64,000 nt of DNA from Pelagibius sp. Alg239-R121 (GTDB taxonomy: Bacteria; Pseudomonadota; Alphaproteobacteria; Kiloniellales; Kiloniellaceae): contig NZ_CAMZOF010000005.1 in the NCBI RefSeq assembly GCF_947331435.1, positions 310,001 to 374,000 on the forward strand, in the 5' to 3' direction. The notes below the pieces were generated by a model. It saw only the letters and a program-made list of their open reading frames with translations. It did not search any database and was not told where the DNA came from. Both the position numbers and the translations under genes were made by a program. The number at the start of each line of letters is the position of its first letter. Positions within the stretch are counted from its first letter, which is position 1. Below, piece by piece: positions 27,724 through 36,496 of this stretch.

Positions 27724-28677
27724 TCAGTCAAGTGCCGTGACAAGGAAAGCCTCGTCACCAATCTCAGACAGCAGCCAGTCATAGAACGCTTTCGCGGCTG
27801 GTTTTTCCGTGGTGAATTCTGACAGGGAAACGGAAAAACAGTCGTCGCTGCTTACGGGACGATCGATGGGAACTATCAGTTGACCTTGGCTGATTGAGTC
27901 GCGGCAGATGAAGCGGCTGGCCAACGCCACACCTTCCCCGGATTCGGCCATCGTTTTAGCCAGGATCATCGAATCCACCACGAATTTCGGCGCAGGTGGC
28001 GTGGGGAGACCTGCCTCCTGTGACCAGCGCTCCCAACTGTAGAGGGCGCCGATGGTTTCGATCATCGGCAAATCCCAAAGCGAATCTGTGCGGTCAATTG
28101 AAGGCGCAAGGTCCGGCGTGCAGACGGGAATAATGTTATCCTCGATTGTGAGCGCCGGTTCGTCGTTTAACAGCGCGCGGCTGCCGAACCTGATCTGGAT
28201 GTCGGTTTTTTCCGTCAGGTAATCGTCGGGCCAGAGGGTGCTCAGCAGGCGCAGAGTGACATCGGGGTTTGCCCGGCGAAATCGCTCCAGCCGCGGCACC
28301 AGCCAGACGACCGCGAAGGTCGTCGTACAGGCAATGTCGAGGCGTTCTGCGTGCACGCGCGGCAGGAACATCGCCGTTGCTTTGGCAAGCTCGTCCACTG
28401 CACTGGCAGCATAGGGCAACAGCCTGCGCCCAGCTTCGGTCAGGGCAAGTCCGCGCGGTTTGCGTTCGAAAAGCATCACTGCAAACTTTTGTTCCAGAGC
28501 CCGCACATGTTGACTGACCGCCGACTGTGTGACGTTCAACTCCCCAGCCGCCAGGGTGAAACTCAAATGACGTGCCGAGGCCTCGAATGCGCGAAACCAG
28601 GTGAGTGGGGGCAGGGCGCGGTTCATCTGACAAAAGTGACCCATTAGATTCTCTACTGTCAATGGCTGCAGATTCAT
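27724..28677 (-). CDS. LysR-family regulator, GcvA-like
   Basis: Up to 317 residues. The GcvA-type N-terminus is clear: LPPLTWFRAFEASARHLSFT then NVTQSAVSQHVRALEQ. The effector domain covers about 110-310. Initiation is uncertain: ATGs at 28677, 28644 and 28626 are in frame, and the last gives MNRALPPLTW, the usual start of this group, but none has a strong ribosome site. It is divergent from the PhnZ-like HD gene (110 bases apart), making it the likely regulator of that oxygenase cluster. Ligand unknown. Confidence 0.88.
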   Translation of the reverse strand: MNLQPLTVENLMGHFCQMNRALPPLTWFRAFEASARHLSFTLAAGELNVTQSAVSQHVRALEQKFAVMLFERKPRGLALTEAGRRLLPYAASAVDELAKATAMFLPRVHAERLDIACTTTFAVVWLVPRLERFRRANPDVTLRLLSTLWPDDYLTEKTDIQIRFGSRALLNDEPALTIEDNIIPVCTPDLAPSIDRTDSLWDLPMIETIGALYSWERWSQEAGLPTPPAPKFVVDSMILAKTMAESGEGVALASRFICRDSISQGQLIVPIDRPVSSDDCFSVSLSEFTTEKPAAKAFYDWLLSEIGDEAFLVTALD

Positions 28678-28787
28678 TGTTTGTGCCGCACAGCGTTCGG
28701 CGCGAGGCTTTCATGCCGGGAACAATGAGCAAAAGCGGCCACGGGAGGTCGGCGATTTTCTGACTTGAGTAATGGCGGAGCCCAACC

Positions 28788-29411
28788 ATGGAAACGGTCA
28801 AGTTTTCGCAGATGAAGCATGGCGACCGGGAAGACTACGAGCTTCTGCGCGACCGTGATGTCGAATATGCCGGCAAAGTCGGCGACCGTCTGCTTGAGTC
28901 CCTGAGTCAACTTGAAGAGGGATTTTCCGGCTTCAAGGTGACGCGGCTTGATCATTCGCTCCAGACGGCGACAAGGGCCTGGTGGGACGGTGCAGATGCC
29001 GACTGGGTGGTGGCGGCTTTGCTGCATGACGTTGGCGATCTTCACGCGCCCTACAATCACGATGAATATGCCGCGCTGGTGCTTAGGCCCTTTCTGCGGG
29101 AACAGTGTGTCTGGACGGTAGAGGTCCATGCGGATTTCCAGAAAGTTTATTACGCGGAAAAACTTGGCGAAGATCCAAATGTTCGAGATCGCTATCGGGG
29201 CAATCCTTACTTCAATGACTGCGTCGAATTTTGCGCACGCTGGGATCAGGCCAGTTTCGACCCGACCTACGACTACCTTCCGCTCGAGTTTTTCCGGCCA
29301 CTGGTAAGACAAGTCTTTGCGCGGCGGGCCAACGACCCTGCTGTACAACAGCCCGGCGTCCGGATGCCGTTAATCGATGCGAAGGCCGCCGCCGCGCGGA
29401 AGCACCACTGA
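28788..29411 (+). CDS. HD-domain protein of the PhnZ/TmpB-like diiron oxygenase type
   Basis: 207 residues. The metal ligands of an HD-domain mixed-valent diiron oxygenase can be followed: His in RLDHSLQTA (about 55), HD in LLHDVGDLH (about 80-81), His in YNHDEYAAL (about 91), His in VEVHADFQK (about 115) and Asp in CARWDQASF. This six-ligand pattern is that of PhnZ, TmpB and myo-inositol oxygenase, which cleave C-P or C-C bonds with O2, rather than of HD phosphohydrolases. The Rieske oxygenase follows after 31 bases, so the pair probably acts in one pathway, on an organophosphonate, quaternary amine or related compound; this is inference. No phosphonate transport genes are near. Confidence 0.75.
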   Translation: METVKFSQMKHGDREDYELLRDRDVEYAGKVGDRLLESLSQLEEGFSGFKVTRLDHSLQTATRAWWDGADADWVVAALLHDVGDLHAPYNHDEYAALVLRPFLREQCVWTVEVHADFQKVYYAEKLGEDPNVRDRYRGNPYFNDCVEFCARWDQASFDPTYDYLPLEFFRPLVRQVFARRANDPAVQQPGVRMPLIDAKAAAARKHH

Positions 29412-29442
29412 ATCCAAACTTGATCGCTCGGGAATTGACCAG

Positions 29443-30663
29443 ATGTTGCATCGCCCTGACCTCGCCGCCGGCCCACCGAAGAGCTATGCCCTCGCAAAAG
29501 ATTTGCAAAACTGCATCGCACCGGCTGCCGAGGCTTTCTGTCTGCCGCCGCAGTGCTACGCCGAGGAAGCGGTCTTGCAGGCGGAGATCGAGACTTTCTT
29601 CCGGCGCAAGTGGATCGGGATTGGTCACAGCGGACGCTTCAAGGCGGCGGGCGACTACGAGGCTCTCGAAGTTGGCGGGGTGCCGCTGATCGTCATTCGC
29701 GGCAAGGACGGTGTGTTGCGGGCCTTTGCCAACAGTTGCCGTCATCGCGGCGCGCGTTTGCTGGACGGTGAGGGGAACTGCCGCAACATCAGGTGCCCGT
29801 TCCACAGCTGGGGCTATAAGCTCGACGGTCGCTTGATAGGCGTTCCGCACATGGAGGATGCGGCGGGTTTCGACAAGGCCGACTACGGCCTGACTGCGTT
29901 TCGGGCGGCAGAGTTGGGCGGCTTTGCCTTTGTGTGTCTGAATGATGCGACGCCATCGCTGAGTGAAGAGTTTGGGAATTTTGCGAAAATCCATTCGCCC
30001 TGGCCCTTGAATAATCTGGTGCCGACTCGCCGGCATTCCTTCGAGGTGCGCTGTAACTGGAAGAGCTTCCTGGACGTCTTTAACGAATATTATCACCTGC
30101 CCTATGTGCATCGGGATTCGATCGACGGAGTTTATAACCGGCCCGAAGTCGCAAGCCCGGCACGCGGTGCCTACGCCAGTCAGTTCGGCGCAACCGATGG
30201 CACGGGTGGTCTGCTGGAGCATCAGCAGGACCACGCCCTGCCCGCCATGTCTGGCCTTGAGGACGCCGCCAGCAAAGGGGTCCGCTATACTTGGCTGTTC
30301 CCAAACATGACTTTTGCAGCCGCCAGCGACTCCTTGTGGATCTACGAAGCCAATCCGATCGACGCGCGCAGTTGCCGTGTCACCCAGACTATCTGTTTTC
30401 CACAGGAAGTGACGGAGTGGCCGGACTTTGAGGCCCGGGCAAAGCACTATTATCACCGCCTCGATGCGGCGATTGCAGAGGATATACCTGTGCTCGAAAA
30501 CCAGCAGCGTGGTTTGAATTCGCCGTTTGCCGTTCAGGGGCGATTTTCACCGCACCTGGAAGCCAATGTCGCCGCATTTGCCAAGTGGTACGCCGGCGAG
30601 ATGTTGGCTGCAGATCACGCCCTCAGCAATGCAGCAACAATGGCTTCCGGGGCATCTTCCTGA
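29443..30663 (+). CDS. Rieske [2Fe-2S] oxygenase alpha subunit
   Basis: 406 residues from the ATG at 29443 (an earlier in-frame ATG at 29377, overlapping the HD gene, is possible). The Rieske cluster ligands are CRHRGARL and CPFHSWGYKLDG (about residues 93-118), and the mononuclear iron site is NEYYHLPYVH (about 205-214) with a later Asp. This is the ring-hydroxylating dioxygenase alpha-subunit family, which also includes carnitine, stachydrine and choline-type oxygenases; the HLPYVH type with N-terminal MLHRPDL is not one I can assign a substrate. No reductase or ferredoxin gene is adjacent, so it must borrow electron carriers. Its last 49 bases overlap the convergent hydrolase gene. Confidence 0.88.
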   Translation: MLHRPDLAAGPPKSYALAKDLQNCIAPAAEAFCLPPQCYAEEAVLQAEIETFFRRKWIGIGHSGRFKAAGDYEALEVGGVPLIVIRGKDGVLRAFANSCRHRGARLLDGEGNCRNIRCPFHSWGYKLDGRLIGVPHMEDAAGFDKADYGLTAFRAAELGGFAFVCLNDATPSLSEEFGNFAKIHSPWPLNNLVPTRRHSFEVRCNWKSFLDVFNEYYHLPYVHRDSIDGVYNRPEVASPARGAYASQFGATDGTGGLLEHQQDHALPAMSGLEDAASKGVRYTWLFPNMTFAAASDSLWIYEANPIDARSCRVTQTICFPQEVTEWPDFEARAKHYYHRLDAAIAEDIPVLENQQRGLNSPFAVQGRFSPHLEANVAAFAKWYAGEMLAADHALSNAATMASGASS

Positions 30664-31421
30664 AGGATGTGTCCGGCGTTGCCGACGCGAGTCAGGCTGT
30701 TGGCGCCTAACACTGCCGCCAGCTGTTCGCCCTGGTTGAGAGGAATGAAGCTGTCCTGCTCACCCCAGACGATGTCGACGTTGCAGTCCATGGGACCGTA
30801 CTGGTCTTGAAGTTCCTCAATGTATCTGGTGTCCGACTGGGCGATCTGCCGATAGAACGCGGGTTGCCCAATTTCCCCTTGGTAGGCTTGCGCGTAGATC
30901 TCTATGGCCTCCTCACGGAGATTTTTATGGGCGGCCCGTTGTATGTAGGCGCGGAACAACGCGTCGTGGGCATAAGCGGGGAGTTGCGCGAAGGCCTCTT
31001 CATGCTCGCGGACATGTGCAAAGAAGGGGGATCCAGAAGGAAGAACCGCGACCGCGTCGATGAGGGTTAGCCTGCGATACCTAAGTCCGTTGACGTAATG
31101 TCCGCGCAATGCGGCCAAGCCGCCGAAGTCGTGCGCGACCATTTCGGGGCAATCGAGCGACCAGTGATCCAGAAGGGTCGCCAGTAGATCGTTCTGCACG
31201 GCCGCCGATACGTTCTGCCCCTCTGATATTTCAGACTGCCCGCAACCGATCATATCGAAGTAGTAGACTGACCGGCGATCGGTCAGATGCGGAGCAATGT
31301 GCCGCCAGGCCTGTGATGACCAGGGAAATCCATGAACCATTACCAGGGGATCGCCTTGGCCGATGCATCCCCAGGCCACGGACTGGCCATTGAACTGAAA
31401 GCGGTTGTCGAGAGGTAGCAT
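30615..31421 (-). CDS. alpha/beta hydrolase with Asp nucleophile (dehalogenase-like)
   Basis: 268 residues. The oxyanion motif is VHGFPWSSQAW (about 29-39) and the nucleophile elbow is VAHDFGGLAAL (about 93-103) with Asp where most relatives have Ser. This is the arrangement of haloalkane/fluoroacetate dehalogenases and epoxide hydrolases. The acid WGEQDSFIP and the His in VGNAGHILQEDAP complete the triad. It faces the Rieske oxygenase gene and overlaps its 3' end by 49 bases, and its own 5' end is next to the CGNR regulator. Substrate unknown; dehalogenase activity is not proven by the Asp alone. Confidence 0.85.
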   Translation of the reverse strand: MLPLDNRFQFNGQSVAWGCIGQGDPLVMVHGFPWSSQAWRHIAPHLTDRRSVYYFDMIGCGQSEISEGQNVSAAVQNDLLATLLDHWSLDCPEMVAHDFGGLAALRGHYVNGLRYRRLTLIDAVAVLPSGSPFFAHVREHEEAFAQLPAYAHDALFRAYIQRAAHKNLREEAIEIYAQAYQGEIGQPAFYRQIAQSDTRYIEELQDQYGPMDCNVDIVWGEQDSFIPLNQGEQLAAVLGANSLTRVGNAGHILQEDAPEAIVAALLRA

Positions 31422-31513
31422 TGTTGTTTTCCTGTGTAACCGTTAATAGGATAGTTAAAGGTTGCACAATTTTTTCTAGATGTAACCATTATTATTCTAT
31501 AAATAGGTTTTTT

Positions 31514-32122
31514 ATGGATAAACATTTCTGGACAAAGTTCGGATTCTTCGGCGGTCATGCCGGGCTCGATTTCATCAACACAATCGATGACGTAGAGAAG
31601 ACACGCGCCCTGAGCGGGATTCCCGATTGGGCGACGGTCCTGGACTGGGCGCTTGCGGCGAAGATCTTGAGCTGCGAGGAAGCAAAGCTGTTGGCGCGGC
31701 AGGATGATGACGCAGCTGCACAGGGCGAACTGGCGAAGTTGCATCGCTTTAGGGAGTCGGCGTGGTGCGTTCTCAGCTCGGTTGCCGCTAAGCAGACTCC
31801 CGATGAAGAGGAGACGGCTGCGCTAAGCAGAGAGATCAGGTGGGCGATTGCGCAATCCTTCCTCGATCTGAACGAAGGCTCATTCCGGTGGTCCGTTCGC
31901 GAAGCCGAGTTTGGACTCAAACTTGTACGCGCGCGCCTTGCCCTGGCCGTTTCGGACTTGATCTCGCTTCAGGACCTGCAACGCCTTAAGGAGTGCGGGC
32001 GCTGTACCGGCCTGTTCCTCGATCACGGTCGGGGCCGGGGGCGCCGATGGTGCCGGATGAACACCTGTGGAAACCGCACCAAGACCGAGAGGTTTCGCGC
32101 AGGTCCGACGAAGAATAGTTGA
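31514..32122 (+). CDS. ABATE/CGNR zinc-finger transcriptional regulator
   Basis: 202 residues. The N-terminal ABATE-type domain begins KFGFFGGHAGLDFINTIDD, and the C-terminal CGNR zinc finger has CGRCTGLFLDHGRGRGRRWC then MNTCGNRTKTERFR, with all Cys ligands and the name-giving CGNR. The family is thought to sense stress or small ligands. ATG at 31514 follows AGG in an AT-rich leader. It is divergent from the hydrolase gene, sharing a 92-base region in which GTAACC occurs twice and GGTTGC once, possible operator half-sites. It is the probable regulator of the hydrolase. Confidence 0.85.
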   Translation: MDKHFWTKFGFFGGHAGLDFINTIDDVEKTRALSGIPDWATVLDWALAAKILSCEEAKLLARQDDDAAAQGELAKLHRFRESAWCVLSSVAAKQTPDEEETAALSREIRWAIAQSFLDLNEGSFRWSVREAEFGLKLVRARLALAVSDLISLQDLQRLKECGRCTGLFLDHGRGRGRRWCRMNTCGNRTKTERFRAGPTKNS

Positions 32123-32157
32123 GCTCACGCATTGGTGTCGCCGCCCTGATATGGATC

Positions 32158-33150
32158 TTAACTCTGCGCCTGCCGGGCTTTGCGCCGCGTATCGGTGGGG
32201 CTTTCGCCGTAGCGAGCGCGGTAGGCCCGTGAGAAGGCCGCTGCCGAGTTGAAGCCGCAGGAGGTGGCAATCTGGATGGCGCTTGCGGCACCGGCGGTAA
32301 GTTGCCGCCGCGCGGTGTTAAGGCGCTGCGCCAGGTAGTAGGCGCGCGGGCCCTGTCCAAGTTCGCTTTTGAACAGGGTTTCCAGCCGGCGGCTGCTGAG
32401 ACCGACGATCTCCGAGATCTGGGAAACAGTGAGTGGATCCTCAATATGGCTTTCCATCAGGCGCACAGCGGTGGCCACACGCGGTTCTCGCGTTGCCAAT
32501 TGCCCCAGGGAAATGCTGCGTTGCGGGTCGCTGGGTAGGCTGGCGTCCTCATAGATAAAGAGGCTCGCCACATCCATTGCGAGGGCGTGTCCCTGACGAC
32601 GGCGGATCAGTTCCAATGCCATGTCGAGCGCCGGGGTTGCGCCACCGGTAGTGAAGCGGTTGCCGTCGATGACGAAACGATCGCGTTGGAGAACCACTTT
32701 GGGAAACCGCGCCTCAAAAGCTTCCAGATCTTCCCAATGTGTGGTTGCCTTGTAGCCGTCCAGCAAACCCGCCATTGCCAACAGCCAGGCACCTGATTCG
32801 ATGCCCCCGATGACTGCCGGCTTGCGCCCGGCTTTCCGGAGTTTCCCGATCAGATCGCGACTGGCGTGGCTGGCAATGTTGTAGCCGGCGATGACGATTA
32901 ATGCGTCCCTCTTGGCTGTCGGGTCAAAGGAGCCGGACACAGAGATCGGGAAGCCGGAGATTGTCGTGACTGGCATGCCATCAGGCGACGACAGGCGCCA
33001 GTTGTAAACCTGGCGGTCCATCAGGCGATTGGCACCACGCAGGGGTTCGACGATAGCGGCCAGCAGCAGCATGGAGGTGTCCGGCAGAAGCAGAAGCTCC
33101 AGCTCGAGCGGGTGGTCACGATCAGGAGATGTGGCGGAAAAGATTGTCAT
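32158..33150 (-). CDS. GlxA/AraC-family regulator (DJ-1/PfpI-like sensor plus AraC HTH)
   Basis: 330 residues. A DJ-1/PfpI-like domain (about 15-200, with GGIESGAWLLAMAGLLDG at the nucleophile-elbow position) precedes an AraC-type double HTH (about 215-325, ending CGFNSAAAFSRAYRARYGESP). The family includes GbdR and CdhR, activators of glycine betaine and carnitine catabolism. It is divergent from the CaiA/CoA-ligase/CaiD operon, so it is the probable regulator of that operon. ATG at 33150 gives the usual N-terminus; another ATG at 33195 is in frame. Confidence 0.9.
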   Translation of the reverse strand: MTIFSATSPDRDHPLELELLLLPDTSMLLLAAIVEPLRGANRLMDRQVYNWRLSSPDGMPVTTISGFPISVSGSFDPTAKRDALIVIAGYNIASHASRDLIGKLRKAGRKPAVIGGIESGAWLLAMAGLLDGYKATTHWEDLEAFEARFPKVVLQRDRFVIDGNRFTTGGATPALDMALELIRRRQGHALAMDVASLFIYEDASLPSDPQRSISLGQLATREPRVATAVRLMESHIEDPLTVSQISEIVGLSSRRLETLFKSELGQGPRAYYLAQRLNTARRQLTAGAASAIQIATSCGFNSAAAFSRAYRARYGESPTDTRRKARQAQS

Positions 33151-33263
33151 GGTATTTCGGAAAATATCAATAAAACTTCGAAAAATGTAAAGCATGAAAA
33201 GATCATTAGAACCAGGGTTCGCTCTTTGGTGAAGTGGGCGCTAAGCGCGGAAGGAGAGGGCAG

Positions 33264-34424
33264 ATGCAATTCGGATTGACCCAGGAGCAGCAGATGGTCG
33301 TGGAGACCGTGCGCAGCTTCGTCGAGCGCGAAATGTATCCCCACGAGGACCAGGTGGAAAAACTGGGTGCGGTTCCGACCGAGATAGCGGAAGAGATCAA
33401 GCGCAAGGTCATCGATCTGGGGTTTTATGCGCCGAACTTTCCGCTTGAAGTTGGCGGTGGCGGGCTTGGTCATCTGGATTTTGCCCTGCTGGAGCGGGAA
33501 CTGGGCCGGGCATCAATGGCGCTCAACCACTTTTGGGGGCGGCCACAGAATATTCTTATGGCCTGCGATGGCGAGCAGAAGGAGCGTTATCTGTTGCCTG
33601 CAGTACGCGGTGAAAAGATGGATGCTTTAGCCATGACCGAGCCTGATGCGGGCTCGGATGTGCGTGGAATGAAGACCTTTGCACGCAAGGACGGCGACGA
33701 CTGGATCGTGAACGGCACCAAGCATTTCATTTCCGGCGGAACGCACGCTGACTTTTTCATCGTCTTTGTCGCGACCGGAGAAGATCAGACGCCGAAGGGA
33801 CCGAAAAAGCGAATCACCTGTTTTCTGGTTGACCGCGGGCATCCCGGTTTCGAAGTGCGTCCGGGTTACAACTCGGTGTCGCACAGTGGCTACGACAATG
33901 TGATCCTGAGCTTCGACGACTGCCGCTTGCCGCAGGGGCAGGTGCTGGGCGAAGTGGATGGCGGCTTCGAAGTCATGAACACCTGGCTATATGCGACCCG
34001 CATCACCGTGGCTACCATGTGTGTGGGCCGGGCACGGCGGGTTTACGACTACGCCGTCTCCTATGCGGCCGAGCGCAAACAGTTCGGTCAGCAGATCGGC
34101 AAATTCCAGGGGGTCAGTTTCAAGCTGGCCGACATGATCACTGAAATCGATGCGGCCGACTGGCTCACCCTGGCGTCGGCCTGGCGGTTGGATGAAGGAT
34201 TGGAGGCCAACCGCGAGATTGCCTCTGCAAAGCTCTATGCCAGCGAGATGCTGGCGCGGGTCACTGACGAGGCGATCCAAATCTACGGCGGTATGGGTTT
34301 GATGGACGACCTGCCGCTGGCGCGTTTCTGGCGCGATGCTCGAGTCGAACGTATCTGGGATGGGACGTCCGAAATTCAACGGCACATCATCAGCCGGGAT
34401 ATTCTGCGTCGTCTTGGTGCTTGA
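33264..34424 (+). CDS. acyl-CoA dehydrogenase, CaiA-like
   Basis: 386 residues with the ACAD three-domain fold: ALAMTEPDAGSD (FAD/substrate loop, about 125-136), KHFISGG, AERKQFGQQIGKFQ and the C-terminal AIQIYGGMGLMDDLPLARFW. The catalytic base position of short/medium-chain enzymes, normally Glu in YEGT, is Asp here (RIWDGTSEIQ). It is the first gene of an operon with a CoA ligase and CaiD, so it most likely desaturates or reduces a carnitine-like CoA thioester. ATG at 33264 follows AAGGAGAGGG. The GlxA regulator is divergent. Confidence 0.88.
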   Translation: MQFGLTQEQQMVVETVRSFVEREMYPHEDQVEKLGAVPTEIAEEIKRKVIDLGFYAPNFPLEVGGGGLGHLDFALLERELGRASMALNHFWGRPQNILMACDGEQKERYLLPAVRGEKMDALAMTEPDAGSDVRGMKTFARKDGDDWIVNGTKHFISGGTHADFFIVFVATGEDQTPKGPKKRITCFLVDRGHPGFEVRPGYNSVSHSGYDNVILSFDDCRLPQGQVLGEVDGGFEVMNTWLYATRITVATMCVGRARRVYDYAVSYAAERKQFGQQIGKFQGVSFKLADMITEIDAADWLTLASAWRLDEGLEANREIASAKLYASEMLARVTDEAIQIYGGMGLMDDLPLARFWRDARVERIWDGTSEIQRHIISRDILRRLGA

Positions 34425-34438
34425 GGTTTCGCGCCGTT

Positions 34439-36496
34439 ATGACGTCGACTCAGCAGCATGATCTGACCAGGCTTCTGCGGCCACGCAGCATCGCCGTACT
34501 GGGCGGAAGCTGGGCTCACGCAATGATCGACCAGTGCCGGCGCATGGATTTTGCCGGAGATATCTGGCCGGTGCATCCTGAGAAACGGGAAATGCAAGGG
34601 TTATTCTGTTTCCGCTCAATTGAAGAATTGCCGGCGGCGCCCGATGTCGCCTTTGTTGGTGTCAACTGCCTGCTGACGATTGAGATCGTCGCGGCCTTGC
34701 GCGCCAAAGGCGCGGGTGGAGCGGTATGCTTTGCGTCGGGTTTTGCCGAAGCGGGCGCAGAAGGTGCCGAACTGCAGGACCGCTTACTCGAAGCCGCGGG
34801 ATCCATGCCCATCATCGGGCCTAATTGTTACGGCCTGATCAACTACCTTGATGGCGCCTTGCTTTGGCCCGATGTCCACGGGGGCAAGCGTGTCGAGCGG
34901 GGCGTCGCCATCGTCACTCAATCCTCGAACCTTGCCATTAATCTGACCATGCAAAGTCGCGGCCTGCCCATTGCCTATATGCTGACCCTTGGCAATCAGG
35001 CGATGATTGGCATGGCCGATGTGATCCGCACGCTGGCTGACGACGAACGGGTGAGCGCCATCGGCCTCCATATCGAGGGCGTAGGAAACGCCGCTGCTTT
35101 TGCGCAGGCCGCGCACGCAGCCCGGGCGGGCGGCAAGCCCCTCGTCGTGATGAAGTCCGGCAGCTCGGCGCAGGCGGTGGAAATGACGCTTTCTCATACG
35201 GCCTCACTCGCGGGATCCGATGCGGTCGCGGACGCGTTTTTTCGTCGCCTCGGATTGGCTCGGGTGTCGTCGATCCCAGCGTTTCTTGAAAGTTTGAAGC
35301 TCTTGCATCTCTGGGGGGCTTTGCCGGCTGCGGATCTGGTATCCATGTCCTGTTCCGGCGGCGAAGCTTCCATCATTGCGGATAGCGCGGAACGCCTCGG
35401 CGTTCCGATGCCGACGTTCTGCGAGGAAGACATTGCCCGCATACGCGGGACTGTAAAGCCATTGGTTACCGTGTCCAATCCCTTTGATTATCATACCTTT
35501 GACTGGGGCGATGGTGATCGTCTGAGCGAGACCTTCACGGCAGTGATGCGGGCTCCGCAGGAAGTGACCGCCCTGGTTCTTGATTTCCCGAAACCCGAAG
35601 CGGGCAGGGCCGATTCCTGGGAAATCACCGTCGATGCGCTCGCCACGGCCGCCGCGAAGACCCGCGGGCGCGCAGCGGTGATCGCGACTCTGCCTGAATG
35701 CCTCCCTGAGGCACGTGCGAACTCCATGATGGCACGCGGCATTCTGCCGTTCCTCGGCGTGGAAGAAGCGTTGAATGCCATTGCGGCTGCAGCCTTCATC
35801 GGGCAGGCGGTGCCTGCTGCAGTACATGACATACCGGTCAGTGGCGGCGCAATCTTCGCCTGGGATGAAGCGCATTCGAAACGCGCTTTGGCGGAGCAGG
35901 GTCTCGCTGTTCCTGACTCCCAACTTTGCCGGGATGCGGACGCGGCGGTTAAAGCCGTTGCCAGACTCGGTTCCGTCGCTATGAAAGCGGTGAATGCGGA
36001 CCTCACCCACAAAACCGAGGCCGGTGCGGTGGCCCTGAACCCGAAAGGCGAGGCCGAAGTTCGCACAGTTTTTGCGCGCCTGCTACCGCTTGGCGACGCG
36101 GTTCTGGTCGAGCGGATGATCGAGCAGCCTGTGGCAGAGCTGATTGTTGGTGTGCGCCGCGACCCGGTGTTCGGGCTGCACCTGCTGATTGGTGCCGGCG
36201 GTATTCTGGCCGAGTTGCTGGAGGATACGGCGACCCTCATGCTGCCGGCTTCGCGTGTTGACATCGAGGCGGCTTTGGCTGGTTTGAAGATACACTCTTT
36301 GTTATGCGGATGGCGCGGCCGGCCGGCTGCAGACTGGCGGGCACTTGTTGATGCGATAGAAGCCACCCAGACCTTCGCTCTTGCCAACGCGGTTCGGCTG
36401 GAAGAGCTTGAGATAAATCCGCTGATGGTCTGTGAAGTCGGGCAAGGCGCTTATGCTGTCGATGCCCTGGTGAGAATGAGAGAGGAAGAAGCATGA
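34439..36496 (+). CDS. NDP-forming acyl-CoA synthetase (acetate-CoA ligase family)
   Basis: 685 residues, a fused alpha-beta NDP-forming ligase: CoA-binding domain (RPRSIAVLGGSW, about 15-130), succinyl-CoA synthetase-like ligase domain (about 150-440) with the His loop region (TLSHTASLAGSD), and C-terminal ATP-grasp domain (about 470-685, with GSVAMKAVNADLTHKTEAG). Such enzymes activate an acid to its CoA ester at the cost of ATP or GTP. Placed between a CaiA-like dehydrogenase and CaiD, it would activate carnitine or a similar betaine, taking the place of CaiC/CaiB. ATG at 34439 is 14 bases after the previous stop; it overlaps caiD by 4 bases. Confidence 0.88.
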   Translation: MTSTQQHDLTRLLRPRSIAVLGGSWAHAMIDQCRRMDFAGDIWPVHPEKREMQGLFCFRSIEELPAAPDVAFVGVNCLLTIEIVAALRAKGAGGAVCFASGFAEAGAEGAELQDRLLEAAGSMPIIGPNCYGLINYLDGALLWPDVHGGKRVERGVAIVTQSSNLAINLTMQSRGLPIAYMLTLGNQAMIGMADVIRTLADDERVSAIGLHIEGVGNAAAFAQAAHAARAGGKPLVVMKSGSSAQAVEMTLSHTASLAGSDAVADAFFRRLGLARVSSIPAFLESLKLLHLWGALPAADLVSMSCSGGEASIIADSAERLGVPMPTFCEEDIARIRGTVKPLVTVSNPFDYHTFDWGDGDRLSETFTAVMRAPQEVTALVLDFPKPEAGRADSWEITVDALATAAAKTRGRAAVIATLPECLPEARANSMMARGILPFLGVEEALNAIAAAAFIGQAVPAAVHDIPVSGGAIFAWDEAHSKRALAEQGLAVPDSQLCRDADAAVKAVARLGSVAMKAVNADLTHKTEAGAVALNPKGEAEVRTVFARLLPLGDAVLVERMIEQPVAELIVGVRRDPVFGLHLLIGAGGILAELLEDTATLMLPASRVDIEAALAGLKIHSLLCGWRGRPAADWRALVDAIEATQTFALANAVRLEELEINPLMVCEVGQGAYAVDALVRMREEEA

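Noticed and set aside
29212-30456. 414-codon minus-strand open frame across the Rieske gene
   Set aside because: Overlaps a gene with intact Rieske and iron motifs; no features of its own.
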